Positions 42,217 through 51,965 of a stretch of 64,000 nt of DNA are shown piece by piece. The notes under the pieces are model-generated. The model was given only the letters and a program-made list of their open reading frames with translations. It ran no database searches and was not told the DNA's origin. The stretch covers positions 218,501 to 282,500 of the forward strand of contig JACKPC010000003.1 in the NCBI GenBank assembly GCA_024233835.1. Reading direction: 5' to 3'. The DNA comes from Leptospiraceae bacterium (GTDB taxonomy: Bacteria; Spirochaetota; Leptospiria; Leptospirales; Leptospiraceae). Positions within the stretch are counted from its first letter, which is position 1, and the number at the start of each line of letters is the position of its first letter. A program made the translations under genes and the position numbers.

Positions 42217-44358
42217 ATGCAAAATAATCAACTCAACTATTTTATAACCATCTTTATTGTCGTTGGTGTATTCGCCTATATTTCTTTATTTGGTGCATTC
42301 AGTAAACCTGTTTCCTTGAAAGCATCTCAGGGGAAATTAGATCTATCCGGAATCGACTTGAGTAAAACAAGTCCGATTCGTCTGGATGGAGAATGGGAGT
42401 TTTATCCTATGAAATTGTATTCATCTTCAGATTTTAAAAATAATGCAATTCAAGGGACTTTTATCCAGGTTCCAAAAGCCTGGAATTATTCCGATGAATG
42501 GAAGCATGTTATTCCTACTCGTTCTTATGCAACTTATAGACTTGTTATCAAATTAGAAAATACAAATCAAATTTATTCTATAAAAATTCCTGGTATTCAA
42601 ACTGCTTATACACTTTATGCAAATGGAAAAGTTCTTACGAGAGTTGGAAAAGTAGCTACAAACCCGAAAGAAGCACAACCTTCTTCCAAGAATATGCTAA
42701 TAAACTTTATAACGGATCAAAAGGAATTGGAATTAATTTTCCACGTATCCAATTATCATTTTAGTAGTGCCGGGATTTGGACTTCCCTATTTTTAAGTAC
42801 TGATCAAAATCTAATTTCCTTACAAAACCAGAATAGTTACTTTGAATTGTTTTTATTTGGAAGTTTAATCATTATGGGAGGTTATCATCTGTTTTTATAT
42901 TTAATGCGTTCAAAAAATAAAGCAGCAATCTATTTTGCTTTTTTATGTATTTTCATTGCTACACGGGTTTTATTGGCCGGAGAAACAATTATCTTTAGCT
43001 TACTACCTTTTTTAACCTGGTTTGCTGCCATTAAGTTATTGTTTTTTCTATTTCCGGTATCCTTAGTTTTATTTGCTTTTTTTAATCGAGAGCTCTTTCC
43101 GGATGAATTTAATAACAAGTTGTTTTACTTCAATGTTTTTTCGGCTTTACCTTATTTGGTGGTCGTGCTGGCCTTTGATTCGTATACAATATCTAAGAGT
43201 TTCATCTATTTAGTAATCGTCATCTTACTACAAATGCTCATATATCTATACGTTATTGTTAAGGCTTCCTTTTTAAAACGAGAAGGAGCCAGTGTTTTTT
43301 TAATTGGCTATATTGCGATTCTCACCTCGATTATTAATGACATTCTTCATGATAACGGGGTTATACATACGCAATACCTTGTTCCCTTTGGCTTTTTTAC
43401 ACTTATTTTTTGTCAGGCTATTATGCTGGCTTTTAAATTTACTCTGGCATTTTTCCAAGTAGAAAATTTATCTGATAGGCTCTTAAAAACAAATGCGGCG
43501 TATAGACGATTTGTTCCGGAAGAGTTCTTAAAATTCTTAAATCATAAAGAGATCACATCTGTAAAATTAGGAGATCAGGTAAGAAAAGAGATGTCTATCT
43601 TTTTTTCAGATATACGTTCCTTTACAGCTTTGTCGGAAGCGATGAGTCCTGAAGAGAATTTCAAATTTTTAAATTCATACCTTAAAAGAGCCGGAAAACC
43701 TATTCAAAAATTTAATGGATTTATTGATAAGTTTATTGGTGATGCAATAATGGCTCTATTCCCGGAAAAACCGGAAGATGCAATTAAAGCAGCTATAGAA
43801 ACCATTAGAATGTTACATTCATATAATGCTCATAGAATAAAGTTTAACTATTCTCCAATAAAAGTTGGTATCGGTATCCATACCGGAGATATTATGTTAG
43901 GAACTATAGGCTATCAAGAACGAATGGAAAGTACTGTTATCTCGGATGCTGTTAATCTTGCATCCAGAATGGAAGGATTAACAAAGTATTATGGAGCGAA
44001 TATTCTAATCAGTGAGGATGTTTTAAAAGGTCTTGAGGATGAAAGTAAATTTAATTTCCGTGTTCTTGACTGGGTTCAAGTAAAAGGGAAAAATAAAAAA
44101 GTCACAGTTATTGAAATTTTGGATGGTATTGATGAGGTTAATTTAAAAAGATACCTTGAAACCAAACCTCTATTTGAAATGGCTGTTAATTCTTACATAT
44201 TAAAAGATATTGAAGCAGCCTTAAATATTTTTAAAGAAGTAATTAGCAAAAATCCATCAGATAAAGCCAGCGAGCTATATATTAAACGTTGTGAATATTT
44301 TATTAAGAATGGTATTCCGGATGACTGGGAAGGAGTGCATATTATGGAGAATAAATAA
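42217..44358 (+). CDS. 7TMR-DISM adenylate/guanylate cyclase (chromosomal copy)
   Basis: Layout as in the cassette copy at 31249: N-terminal anchor, 7TMR-DISM extracellular domain (~40-190, IRLDGEWEFYPM), about seven helices (~205-410) and class III cyclase domain (~440-630, FFSDIRSFTALSE, DKFIGDAIMALFPE, STVISDAVNLASRME). The tail has TPR-like helices. The two proteins align along nearly their full length but are clearly diverged. The extracellular domain should bind a carbohydrate or metabolite and control cyclic nucleotide production. The end overlaps the 3' end of the convergent rsmH gene by 17 bp. Confidence 0.88.
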   Translation: MQNNQLNYFITIFIVVGVFAYISLFGAFSKPVSLKASQGKLDLSGIDLSKTSPIRLDGEWEFYPMKLYSSSDFKNNAIQGTFIQVPKAWNYSDEWKHVIPTRSYATYRLVIKLENTNQIYSIKIPGIQTAYTLYANGKVLTRVGKVATNPKEAQPSSKNMLINFITDQKELELIFHVSNYHFSSAGIWTSLFLSTDQNLISLQNQNSYFELFLFGSLIIMGGYHLFLYLMRSKNKAAIYFAFLCIFIATRVLLAGETIIFSLLPFLTWFAAIKLLFFLFPVSLVLFAFFNRELFPDEFNNKLFYFNVFSALPYLVVVLAFDSYTISKSFIYLVIVILLQMLIYLYVIVKASFLKREGASVFLIGYIAILTSIINDILHDNGVIHTQYLVPFGFFTLIFCQAIMLAFKFTLAFFQVENLSDRLLKTNAAYRRFVPEEFLKFLNHKEITSVKLGDQVRKEMSIFFSDIRSFTALSEAMSPEENFKFLNSYLKRAGKPIQKFNGFIDKFIGDAIMALFPEKPEDAIKAAIETIRMLHSYNAHRIKFNYSPIKVGIGIHTGDIMLGTIGYQERMESTVISDAVNLASRMEGLTKYYGANILISEDVLKGLEDESKFNFRVLDWVQVKGKNKKVTVIEILDGIDEVNLKRYLETKPLFEMAVNSYILKDIEAALNIFKEVISKNPSDKASELYIKRCEYFIKNGIPDDWEGVHIMENK

Positions 44359-45256
44359 CTCTCAACTTGGCGGAACGGGAAGGACGATTCTGTTGAATTT
44401 CTTCTTCGGAAGGACAAAGAGGCTTTTTAGTTAAAAGCTGATATTCCTTTTCTTTTCCGGTCAGTTCTCTAAACACATTCTTCACGATTCTATCTTCTAA
44501 AGAATGAAAAGATAAGACACAGAAAACTCCTCCTTTGTTTAACAAAGCGGCCAACTGTCTTAAACCTTTTTCTATATGCAATAGCTCCGAATTTACTTCG
44601 ATTCTGAGTGCCTGGAATATACGGGTAGCCGGGTGAGTTTTGGGAGGCCAGAATTTTCTTGGAATGATTGCTGCGATTAAATCGGCCAACTCTTTACTGG
44701 TTTGTAAGCTTTCTTTTTTTCGTCTTTCTACCAGAACACTGGCAATTTTTTTAGACCAGCGTTCTTCTCCGTATTCCCAAAAAACTCGGTTCAGTTCTTT
44801 TTCCGAATAGTACTTTAAAATTTCAGAAGCTGTTTTCTTACAGGAAAAATCAAGACGCATATCGAGAGGTTCTTCCTTCGCATAACTAAAACCTTTTTCA
44901 GAATTTGTAAAGTGATAGGTAGAAATCCCCAGATCCAGAACGATTCCATCTACAGAGGAGACATTCCCCAATTTAAAAAGAGTATCGGAAGTAAACTCGG
45001 AAAAATTAGAATGATGAGGAGTGGCCCTTGAACCAAAAGAATCCAAACGGGTTTCTGCTCTTTTGAGCATAGTTTCGTCCCTATCCATGAAAATGAGTTT
45101 TGAATTGGGAAAAGTTTCTAAAATAAGCTTGCTGTGTCCTCCCTCACCGGCAGTGCCATCCAGGAAGAATAGGTTTTCTTTCTCAGGTATTTGCTGAAAA
45201 AAGCGAATAATTTCTTCAGGCATTACAGAAACATGAACAGGATCAGATTCGAGCAT
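44342..45256 (-). CDS. rsmH: 16S rRNA (cytosine1402-N4)-methyltransferase
   Basis: RsmH (MraW) methylates C1402 of 16S rRNA with SAM. Features: HVSVMPEEI at the N-terminus, FLDGTAGEGGHSKLIL as SAM motif I, DGIVLDLGISTYHF as motif IV and HPATRIFQALRIEVNSELL in the C-terminal part. At 304 residues it is full length. Its usual neighbours (mraZ, ftsL) are not next to it here. Its 3' end overlaps the convergent cyclase by 17 bp, with no room for a separate terminator. Confidence 0.95.
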   Translation of the reverse strand: MLESDPVHVSVMPEEIIRFFQQIPEKENLFFLDGTAGEGGHSKLILETFPNSKLIFMDRDETMLKRAETRLDSFGSRATPHHSNFSEFTSDTLFKLGNVSSVDGIVLDLGISTYHFTNSEKGFSYAKEEPLDMRLDFSCKKTASEILKYYSEKELNRVFWEYGEERWSKKIASVLVERRKKESLQTSKELADLIAAIIPRKFWPPKTHPATRIFQALRIEVNSELLHIEKGLRQLAALLNKGGVFCVLSFHSLEDRIVKNVFRELTGKEKEYQLLTKKPLCPSEEEIQQNRPSRSAKLRVIYSP

Positions 45257-45302
45257 TCTATAATGCAGTTTTTTTTCTGAAATTCTCCCGTCATCGATTT
45301 TC

Positions 45303-45857
45303 TTGTTTCCTTATAACATCCGTATATTTTTCCTATTAGCTGTGGAAGAGCTTGATCCGATACAGAACCCTCCGAGAAAGAATTTATTCTCGATTAATAA
45401 ACTGGGCTATGCTATGGGAAAAAGACCAAAAGTGGATTGTATCCTCTGCGAAGTAGAAAAGAAAAACCCGGAGGTTCCGAATCTACTCATTGCCGAAACA
45501 GAGCTATGCCTTGTTTCTGTGAACCTATATCCTTATAATCCCGGCCATATCATCATATTTCCTAAACGGCATTGTCTCGGACTTGAAGAATTGAGCGATG
45601 AAGAAGCCCTTGATATACACCGCTTATCGGTGAAGTGTATTCGCATATTAAAGGAAACCTGGAAGGCTCCAGGCTTTAATCTGGGTTATAATATAGGCAG
45701 ACACAGCGGAGGCTCGATTTTACACATTCACAGGCACGTCATCCCGCGTTTTCCCAATGAAGCCGGTTTTTTAGATGTTCTGGCGAATACTCGAATCGTA
45801 ATCTATAACCCGAATGATATGCTGGCAGAATTAAAACGCCTGTGGGAAAAGTTTTAG
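45303..45857 (+). CDS. HIT family hydrolase
   Basis: The histidine triad is LHIHRHVIPRF near the C-terminus, with the NPGHIIIFPKRH segment before it. A CILC pair near residue 48 fits the Ap4A-phosphorylase/hydrolase-like branch common in spirochaetes. The start is uncertain: ATG 45303, GTG 45342 or ATG 45414 are all possible; the family usually begins shortly before the NxLGY..PKVDCILC region, which favours GTG 45342. It probably hydrolyses dinucleoside polyphosphates or related nucleotidyl compounds. The end overlaps cheR by 4 bp in convergent orientation. Confidence 0.82.
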   Translation: MFPYNIRIFFLLAVEELDPIQNPPRKNLFSINKLGYAMGKRPKVDCILCEVEKKNPEVPNLLIAETELCLVSVNLYPYNPGHIIIFPKRHCLGLEELSDEEALDIHRLSVKCIRILKETWKAPGFNLGYNIGRHSGGSILHIHRHVIPRFPNEAGFLDVLANTRIVIYNPNDMLAELKRLWEKF

Positions 45858-46714
45858 GCCTTTTTCTGGTAAATAGTCTGACCTAAAAATTTAAAGCTCT
45901 CTGATATTCCGAATAAAGTTTCAGAATGCCCGATAATCAGAATTCCCTGAGGAACGAGAATCTTTTCCATTTCAGCGAATATTTTTGCCTGGGTAGGTTT
46001 ATCAAAGTAGATGATTACATTTCTACAAAAAATTAAATCCATCTTTTCCTGTATGGGATAGGGCTTATCCAGAAGGTTGATTTTGCGAAAGGTAATCATG
46101 TTTTTCAAAATAGGTTTGGCAACGTATTCTTTCCCGCTTTCTGTTTTGTTGATGTCAAAATACTTTTGTTGCAGATCTTTTCTTACCGGTAAAACCCTGT
46201 CTTCTTTATAAACACCCTTACCTGCGGTAGACAAAACATTGGTGTCGATGTCGGTTGCGAGAATTTTTATGTCCCAACCCGGTTTTAAGGCGAAATACTC
46301 CTGTAAGACAATGGCCAGGGAATATGGTTCCTCACCGGTTGAGGTAGCTGCACACCAGAATCGTAGCTTTTTGAGGTAAGTGGTTTTGCTTTTCTCCTCC
46401 ATGGCCGGGAGAAACACATTTTTCAAATACTCAAAATGGTGGTTTTCCCTGAAGAAATCCGTTTTATTGGTGGTGATCCGATTGACAATTTCCGGTAGTT
46501 CTCTTGCGAAAAACGCCGGGTCCATTTGGAGCTTCTTACAATAGTCTTCAAAAGTCGCTATCTGGGTGGTTCGCAGGCGAACGTTCAAACGGGATTGGAG
46601 CATAATTTTCTTATGCGGAGCTAAAAATATCCCGGTTTCTTTATGAATCACTTCTTTTAAGTAGTTAAATTCTTTATCTTTAATGGTAACAATTGAATTA
46701 ATCAAATCCGACAC
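45854..46714 (-). CDS. cheR: Chemotaxis protein methyltransferase CheR
   Basis: The N-terminal helical domain (IHKETGIFLAPHKKIMLQSRL) is followed by a SAM-binding domain: LRFWCAATSTGEEPYSLAIV is motif I, ILATDIDTNVLSTAGKGVY, and DLIFCRNVIIYFD near the C-terminus. CheR methylates glutamates of chemoreceptors. Upstream on the minus strand is a 70-bp region with hairpins (see 46781 and 46836) that could regulate it. Confidence 0.93.
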   Translation of the reverse strand: MSDLINSIVTIKDKEFNYLKEVIHKETGIFLAPHKKIMLQSRLNVRLRTTQIATFEDYCKKLQMDPAFFARELPEIVNRITTNKTDFFRENHHFEYLKNVFLPAMEEKSKTTYLKKLRFWCAATSTGEEPYSLAIVLQEYFALKPGWDIKILATDIDTNVLSTAGKGVYKEDRVLPVRKDLQQKYFDINKTESGKEYVAKPILKNMITFRKINLLDKPYPIQEKMDLIFCRNVIIYFDKPTQAKIFAEMEKILVPQGILIIGHSETLFGISESFKFLGQTIYQKKA

Positions 46715-46780
46715 ACAAGCTGTATAAGCAGTTTTCTGATTTTTGTAAACTTAAAAAATGAATTGAATAAAAAAACAAAC

Positions 46781-46809
46781 ATCTGGGGATGTTTGAGCAA
46801 ACCCCAGAT
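46781..46809 (-). terminator. Intrinsic terminator upstream of cheR (second)
   Basis: Stem ATCTGGGG / CCCCAGAT, 8 bp, loop 13 nt. On the minus strand it is followed by TGTTTGTTTTTTT, a good U-tract. It lies between the 46836 terminator and cheR. It would stop read-through into cheR from any minus-strand transcript starting above 46860. Confidence 0.6.
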
Positions 46810-46835
46810 AAAATAGAATGGGATAAAAATAGAGC

Positions 46836-46860
46836 AAAAAAAGCTCCGAATGAACGGAGC
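46836..46860 (-). terminator. Intrinsic terminator (first of tandem pair)
   Basis: Perfect stem GCTCCG / CGGAGC with a 6-nt loop, followed on the minus strand by seven Ts. This is a textbook Rho-independent terminator on the minus strand, though no annotated minus-strand gene ends here. A 21-codon frame (46941 to 46876) ends 15 nt before it but has no ribosome site. The rest of the gene-free stretch 46861-47285 shows only the promoter noted at 47019. Confidence 0.7.
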
Positions 46861-47018
46861 ATCGGGTTGTTAATGTTATCTCGGATAAAAAATATGATTC
46901 AAAGCTTGGATCAACTTACTCTTTCCGATTGGGAGAAGCATAGCAAATAGTGAGGTGAATTACTATAGAGGAAGTACCCTAGTTTTAAGTTTTTTTTCAT
47001 GTTAAATTTTATTACTAT

Positions 47019-47047
47019 TTGTTATGTTGGTTTTAAATTTGTATATT
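47019..47047 (+). promoter_or_regulatory. Candidate promoter for the ankyrin-WD40-caspase genes
   Basis: TTGTTA at 47019-47024 and TATATT at 47042-47047, spaced 17 bp. It would give a leader of about 230 nt before the ATG at 47286, which has AGGAG just upstream. The surrounding A+T richness means chance matches are easy. Confidence 0.3.
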
Positions 47048-47285
47048 ATATTAAAATTATGACATTTTATTGAATGTAATTCCGAAATGGCCGCAAACGG
47101 GAAGGTCAAAAGTAGGCGAAGTACCGATTTCCATAAAAAACATAAATAGTTACAGTTATGATCTTGTTTTCTTCCGGTATATAAATTACTTCTACTTTCT
47201 TCTGTTTGTATATTTTACCATTCCTAATTTTTTGGAAAGGAAAAATTTGATGACAGCTTTACCAAACTAAGCTAAAAAGGAGTCA

Positions 47286-50200
47286 ATGACAAAGAAAAAA
47301 CTTATCTCCCTTATCCTATCTCTACTACTTTATTTACCCGCCGCTATAAAGGCAGATGATAGCATTACCAAAGAAAATGCCAATGAGAAACTCATCGATT
47401 GCTCTATTCAGGGTAAATTGGATTGCGTGCAAGAGGCACTGAGTAAGGGTGCGGATGTAAATACGGAGATTTATGGAGCCAATACAGCCCTTATGTTAGC
47501 TTCATTTAAAGCTCAAACAGAAGTAGTAAAGCTACTTATAGGAAAAGGGGCAAAGGTAAATGCAAAGAATAAGGATGGGAATACAGCACTGACAAGGGCT
47601 TCTGCTTCGTTTGAGAATACTACGGAAATTGTAAAGCTGCTTATAGCAAAAGGAGCAGAGGTAAATGTAAAAGGTAAGTATGGATGGACAGCTCTTATTT
47701 GGGCGTCTCATAATAGTCACACAGAAATAGTTCAGATTCTTATAAACCATGGTGCTGATGTGAATATAGTAAATGATGATGGGAATACAGCTCTTATGAG
47801 TGCTGAAAAGCTGGAAATAAGCAAACTACTTATTGAGAAAGGAGCTGATATTAGGCTTAAGAACAAGGAAGGAAAAACAGCTCTTATGTATGTTTCGTCT
47901 TCCTATAAGAATACTACAGAAACTGTAAAATTTCTTATAGCAAAAGGAGCAGAGATAAATGCGAAAAATAAGGATGGAGAAACTGCCCTGATAAAGGCAT
48001 TGAGATATTCCAATCTTGAAGCTGCCAGATTGTTATTAGAGAATGGTGCAGATGTTTATATTCGGGATAAGAATAATAAAGAAGGCTTCGATTATACCAT
48101 ACTATCTAGAGATTATACTATTTATAATTATTTATCTTCTGAGCCTAATCTATATAAGACTCAAAGAAGTAATTTTAAAAACTATATTTATTTTTTTAAA
48201 TTATTCCATGCCTTATATTTCTTCTCTCAAGAAGAAAGGAATAACTTGCTGAGTCTTTTAAAAGATAGATATAATAAGCACTTGAGTTCTACAGATAATA
48301 CAGAGAAGAAATTATGTATTTCTACAATTTTATTCTTTATAGATGAATCAATAGAGAAGGAAAATGCGAGTCCTCAAAGAGAAGTAGATGAATTTATTAA
48401 CTTTAAAAAAATCTTTTCTGAGATCACTTATCCGGATGTACCGAATACAGCATTAAAAGGAATCCATCCGGAGTTCAGTTATTTAACCGCTATATACTAT
48501 TCAAAGATTTTGAATTATAGTTTAATTGACTTTTTTTTAAGACAGGCTTACAAAAACTCTTCTAATGTTCTAAATAAAATAAAGGAAAATACTTCGGTAT
48601 TTGATTTTTATCTGTACAATGCAAAACAACGAAAGAATAGCCTTTATTTCCAGGAGGAACTTAAGAAAAAAACTCCCAATATTTTAATTCAAAATGGACA
48701 TACCGATTATGTAAATAATCTAAGCTTTTCCCCTGACGGAAAGACTCTTGCGACGGCATCCAGCGATAATACAGCTAAGATATGGTCTATAGAGGGAAAG
48801 CTACTTCGTACACTGATAGGACATGCAGGTTCTGTAGAATCTGTCATTTTTTCTCCCGATGGTAAAACTTTAGCAACAGCATCTAACGATAATACGGTCA
48901 GAATATGGTCTGTAGAGGGAAAGCTTCTTCATAAATTGATAGGGCATACAGGTTCTGTAAAATCTGTCGTTTTTTCTCCCGATGGTAAAACGTTAACAAG
49001 CAATTCCGGTGATAATACAGCTATAATATGGTCAAGCAATGGAAAACTATTACATACAGGCAAAGTTAAGGTAGTTCAAAAAAGCCAGGCAATCTTTTCT
49101 CCGGATGGAAAAACAAGAGTAAGCATCTCCGATCATAAGACAGCTAAGATATGGTCAGTAGACGGAAAGCTTCTTCATACATTGACAGGACATACAGGTT
49201 TTATAAAATCTATCGTTTTTTCCCCTGATGGTAAAACTCTGGCTACTGCATCTACAGATGAAACAGCTAAAATATGGTCTGTAGAGGGAAAACTTCTTTA
49301 TACACTTAAAGGGCATACGGATAAGATAAACTCTATAAACTATTCTTCAGATTGGAAAACTCTGGTTACAAGCTCTACTGATAATATAGTTAAAATATGG
49401 TCTGTAGAGGGAAAACTTCTTCATACGCTTAAAGGGCATACGGGTTGGATAAATCACATAGCCTATTCCCCGGATGGTAAAACCTTTGCTACTGCTTCAA
49501 GTGACCAGTCTGTTATAATATGGTCCATAGAGGGAAAAATATTACATACTCTCAGGTCATCTCTTTCTGCTAACCATGTAGCCTTTTCTCCGGATGGTAA
49601 AACCCTAACAATTGCTTCCAGTATGGGAGAAATCTGGTCTACAGAAGGAAAATCACTGCATAGATTAAGAGATCACTTTTCAACCATAAATCAGGTAAGT
49701 TATTCTCCGGATGGAAAGGCTCTAGCAACAGCATCCAGCGATAATACCGCTAAGATATGGTCAGTAGACGGAAAGCTTCTTCATACATTGACAGAACATA
49801 CAGGTTCTGTAGAATCTATCGTTTTTTCCCCTGATGGTAAAACTCTGGCTACTGCATCTACGGATAAAACAGCTAAGATATGGTCATCTGAGGGAGAACT
49901 TCTACACACTCTAAAAGGACATACGGATTGGATAAAATATGCTGCTTTTACTCCGGATTCTAAAACCCTCATTACAGTATCTATAGATGGAACAGCCAAA
50001 TTCTGGTCTTGCAGAGATGCAAGTCTGATTCGAAGTATATCCATTCTGGGTACAATTATAAAGGTTGATACGAATAAGAAGTTACTTCTAACAAAAGAAA
50101 GTTCTGCCGGAAAGATTCATTTCTATAACTACGAAACAGGTCAGCATCTTCTTAGTCAGATGCTTTCTGATAATGGCGAGTCTCTCTCCTACACTCCTGA

Positions 50201-51575
50201 CGGACGATTTGACTATACCGATGAAAAAGTCAAAGAGTTTGTTTCGTATCAGGTAGCCGGGAAGTTTTTAGACCTGCCCGATATGGAAGAACACTACCGG
50301 GTGCCGGATCTCTTCGAAAAGGTATTAAAGGGAGAAATTAAACCGAGGGATGAAGTAGCAATAGTTGAAATGGTAGAGGACCTGCCGGAAGTGAAAATTC
50401 ATTACCCCGGCACGGAAGATTTAGTAAAGGACGAACAGTCAGAGATGATGTTTGAAGTCAAGGGGAAAACAAGAGTCGCGAGGGTGGAAGTCTATGTGAA
50501 TGGGAATAAGGTGGATACTTCTAAAACAGAAAGAGAAGAAGACCCATATGGAGAAAGTAAGGACTTACAGAAGCATTTCTCTATGAGGGTAAATGTAAAC
50601 CTGCTTCCCGGCAATAATGATATAAAGATACTGGCTTATAACGAATACAATATTCCTTCTCCGAAGACTATGGAAATCGTTCGACAGATACCTGAGAAAG
50701 TAAAGCCACCCAAATTGTTTGTTTTGAGTATAGGAGTAAATGAATACAGCAAAGACCCGGCGAGAAATTTGACCTACAGTGTTCCCGATGCAGAAGCCAT
50801 AGCCGAAGCTTTTCAAAAGCAAAAAGACGCGGGATTATATAGCGAAGTGGAAGTAAAGCTTTTGACCTATAAAGATAAAAATAACAGGCCCACAAGAGAG
50901 AATATTCTGAAAGCCTTAGATGAGATAATCCAAAAAGCCCATGCCTCTGATGTGGTTACGATTTATTATAGCGGTCACGGCATGAGTGCAAACTTTGGAG
51001 GAAAGAGTTTGTTCTACCTTTTACCCGAGGACTTTGATTGGAGTTTAAACCCGGAATCGGCGATAACGGCCAAGAATAGCGGTGTGGATGCTGACCTGAT
51101 AGGAGACAAGCTTGCACAGATTCGTTCTCAGAAAGTAGTTCTCATCATTGATGCCTGTCACTCCGGCAATGTGGGAGTAGCCCTTGCCTCCCGTAGCGAT
51201 GATAAGAAAGAAGAAACCAAACGTGGCCTGAAACGACTTGCCAACGGAAGCGGACGCTATATCTTTACAAGCTCTGCGGGAGACGAAAAGTCGAGAGAAT
51301 CCAAAGAACTCGGACACGGGCTTTATACCTACGTTTTACTCAATGCTTTAGGTTATAAAACCAGAGAGAAAAAAGAGGATGCAGCGAATCTTGTAGAGAA
51401 AGATGGGATGATTTCTATGTCGGAGCTGGGTGCTTACATCCAGTCCAAGTTTGCAGAACAAACCAAACCATTCTTGCAGGACGTAATCCAGACACCCCTG
51501 CCCATGCAGAGTCTCGGACGATATGGTTATAGTTCACGGGTGAACGATTTTCCGCTGGTGAAGGTGGGAGAATAA
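47286..51575 (+). CDS. Exported ankyrin-WD40-caspase (peptidase C14) protein, copy 1
   Basis: A 1429-residue protein with a signal peptide (KLISLILSLLLYLPAAIKA). Domains: ankyrin repeats (~35-275, NTALM..A..KAQTEVVKLLIGKGA units), a helical linker (~290-465), at least 11 WD40 repeats (~470-920, each with F/YSPDGKTLATAS..D.TAKIWS), an Ig-like linker (~985-1135, SLSYTPDGRFDYTDEKVKEF), and a C14 caspase-like domain (~1143-1372) with catalytic His1231 (YYSGHGMS) and Cys1291 (IDACHSGN). WD40 plus Ig plus C14 is a known bacterial layout; adding N-terminal ankyrins and export is unusual. It probably acts in the periplasm or outside. The substrate and trigger are unknown. The next gene starts 1 bp after the stop. 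Confidence 0.88.
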   Translation: MTKKKLISLILSLLLYLPAAIKADDSITKENANEKLIDCSIQGKLDCVQEALSKGADVNTEIYGANTALMLASFKAQTEVVKLLIGKGAKVNAKNKDGNTALTRASASFENTTEIVKLLIAKGAEVNVKGKYGWTALIWASHNSHTEIVQILINHGADVNIVNDDGNTALMSAEKLEISKLLIEKGADIRLKNKEGKTALMYVSSSYKNTTETVKFLIAKGAEINAKNKDGETALIKALRYSNLEAARLLLENGADVYIRDKNNKEGFDYTILSRDYTIYNYLSSEPNLYKTQRSNFKNYIYFFKLFHALYFFSQEERNNLLSLLKDRYNKHLSSTDNTEKKLCISTILFFIDESIEKENASPQREVDEFINFKKIFSEITYPDVPNTALKGIHPEFSYLTAIYYSKILNYSLIDFFLRQAYKNSSNVLNKIKENTSVFDFYLYNAKQRKNSLYFQEELKKKTPNILIQNGHTDYVNNLSFSPDGKTLATASSDNTAKIWSIEGKLLRTLIGHAGSVESVIFSPDGKTLATASNDNTVRIWSVEGKLLHKLIGHTGSVKSVVFSPDGKTLTSNSGDNTAIIWSSNGKLLHTGKVKVVQKSQAIFSPDGKTRVSISDHKTAKIWSVDGKLLHTLTGHTGFIKSIVFSPDGKTLATASTDETAKIWSVEGKLLYTLKGHTDKINSINYSSDWKTLVTSSTDNIVKIWSVEGKLLHTLKGHTGWINHIAYSPDGKTFATASSDQSVIIWSIEGKILHTLRSSLSANHVAFSPDGKTLTIASSMGEIWSTEGKSLHRLRDHFSTINQVSYSPDGKALATASSDNTAKIWSVDGKLLHTLTEHTGSVESIVFSPDGKTLATASTDKTAKIWSSEGELLHTLKGHTDWIKYAAFTPDSKTLITVSIDGTAKFWSCRDASLIRSISILGTIIKVDTNKKLLLTKESSAGKIHFYNYETGQHLLSQMLSDNGESLSYTPDGRFDYTDEKVKEFVSYQVAGKFLDLPDMEEHYRVPDLFEKVLKGEIKPRDEVAIVEMVEDLPEVKIHYPGTEDLVKDEQSEMMFEVKGKTRVARVEVYVNGNKVDTSKTEREEDPYGESKDLQKHFSMRVNVNLLPGNNDIKILAYNEYNIPSPKTMEIVRQIPEKVKPPKLFVLSIGVNEYSKDPARNLTYSVPDAEAIAEAFQKQKDAGLYSEVEVKLLTYKDKNNRPTRENILKALDEIIQKAHASDVVTIYYSGHGMSANFGGKSLFYLLPEDFDWSLNPESAITAKNSGVDADLIGDKLAQIRSQKVVLIIDACHSGNVGVALASRSDDKKEETKRGLKRLANGSGRYIFTSSAGDEKSRESKELGHGLYTYVLLNALGYKTREKKEDAANLVEKDGMISMSELGAYIQSKFAEQTKPFLQDVIQTPLPMQSLGRYGYSSRVNDFPLVKVGE

Positions 51576-51576
51576 A

Positions 51577-51936
51577 ATGAGAAAGACAATCGTATATATC
51601 ATCATCACAATATTCAGCTATGCTTCTGTATTCGCACAGGAGAAGGATGTAATTACCAAAGAAAATGCGAATAAGAAACTTATAGACTGTTCTATTCAGG
51701 GTAAACTGCACTGTGTGAAGGAGGCTCTCGAAAAGGGTGCGGATGTAAATACAGCAAGTAAAGAAGTATTAAAATCTCCCAAATTTTATACTCAGGATAA
51801 TTTGCTATATTCTAAATATAAAACTCCGCTTATAATCGCTTCCTATGAAGGTCATATAGATATCGTAAAGTTTTTATTGGAAAAGAAAGCGGATATAGAT
51901 AGACCAGATATGAATGCTAACACTGCTTTAATGGGT
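51577..51936 (+). pseudogene. Copy 2 ankyrin-WD40-caspase: N-terminal fragment before IS3
   Basis: The ATG follows the copy 1 stop by 1 bp. The fragment encodes a signal peptide (TIVYIIITIFSYASVFA) and the first ankyrin module (ITKENANKKLIDCSIQGKL...HCVKEALEKGADVN). It stops inside the IS3-family element at a TAG directly after GGT (51934-51936). The frame resumes at 53174 after the element; together they restore one protein of 1983 residues. The fragment alone would be a ~100-residue exported ankyrin peptide. Confidence 0.85.
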
Positions 51937-51965
51937 TAGCCTAGTTACGTTTTAGTGGACACATA

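Noticed and set aside
47070..47270. 66-residue plus-strand frame upstream of the ankyrin gene
   Set aside because: A+T-rich with no recognised motif and no ribosome site; it overlaps the predicted leader of the ankyrin gene.
48700..50040. Regularly spaced repeats that look like a CRISPR array at first sight
   Set aside because: They are coding: unit length ~120-126 bp, all in frame, encoding WD40 repeats; spacers are not unrelated sequences.
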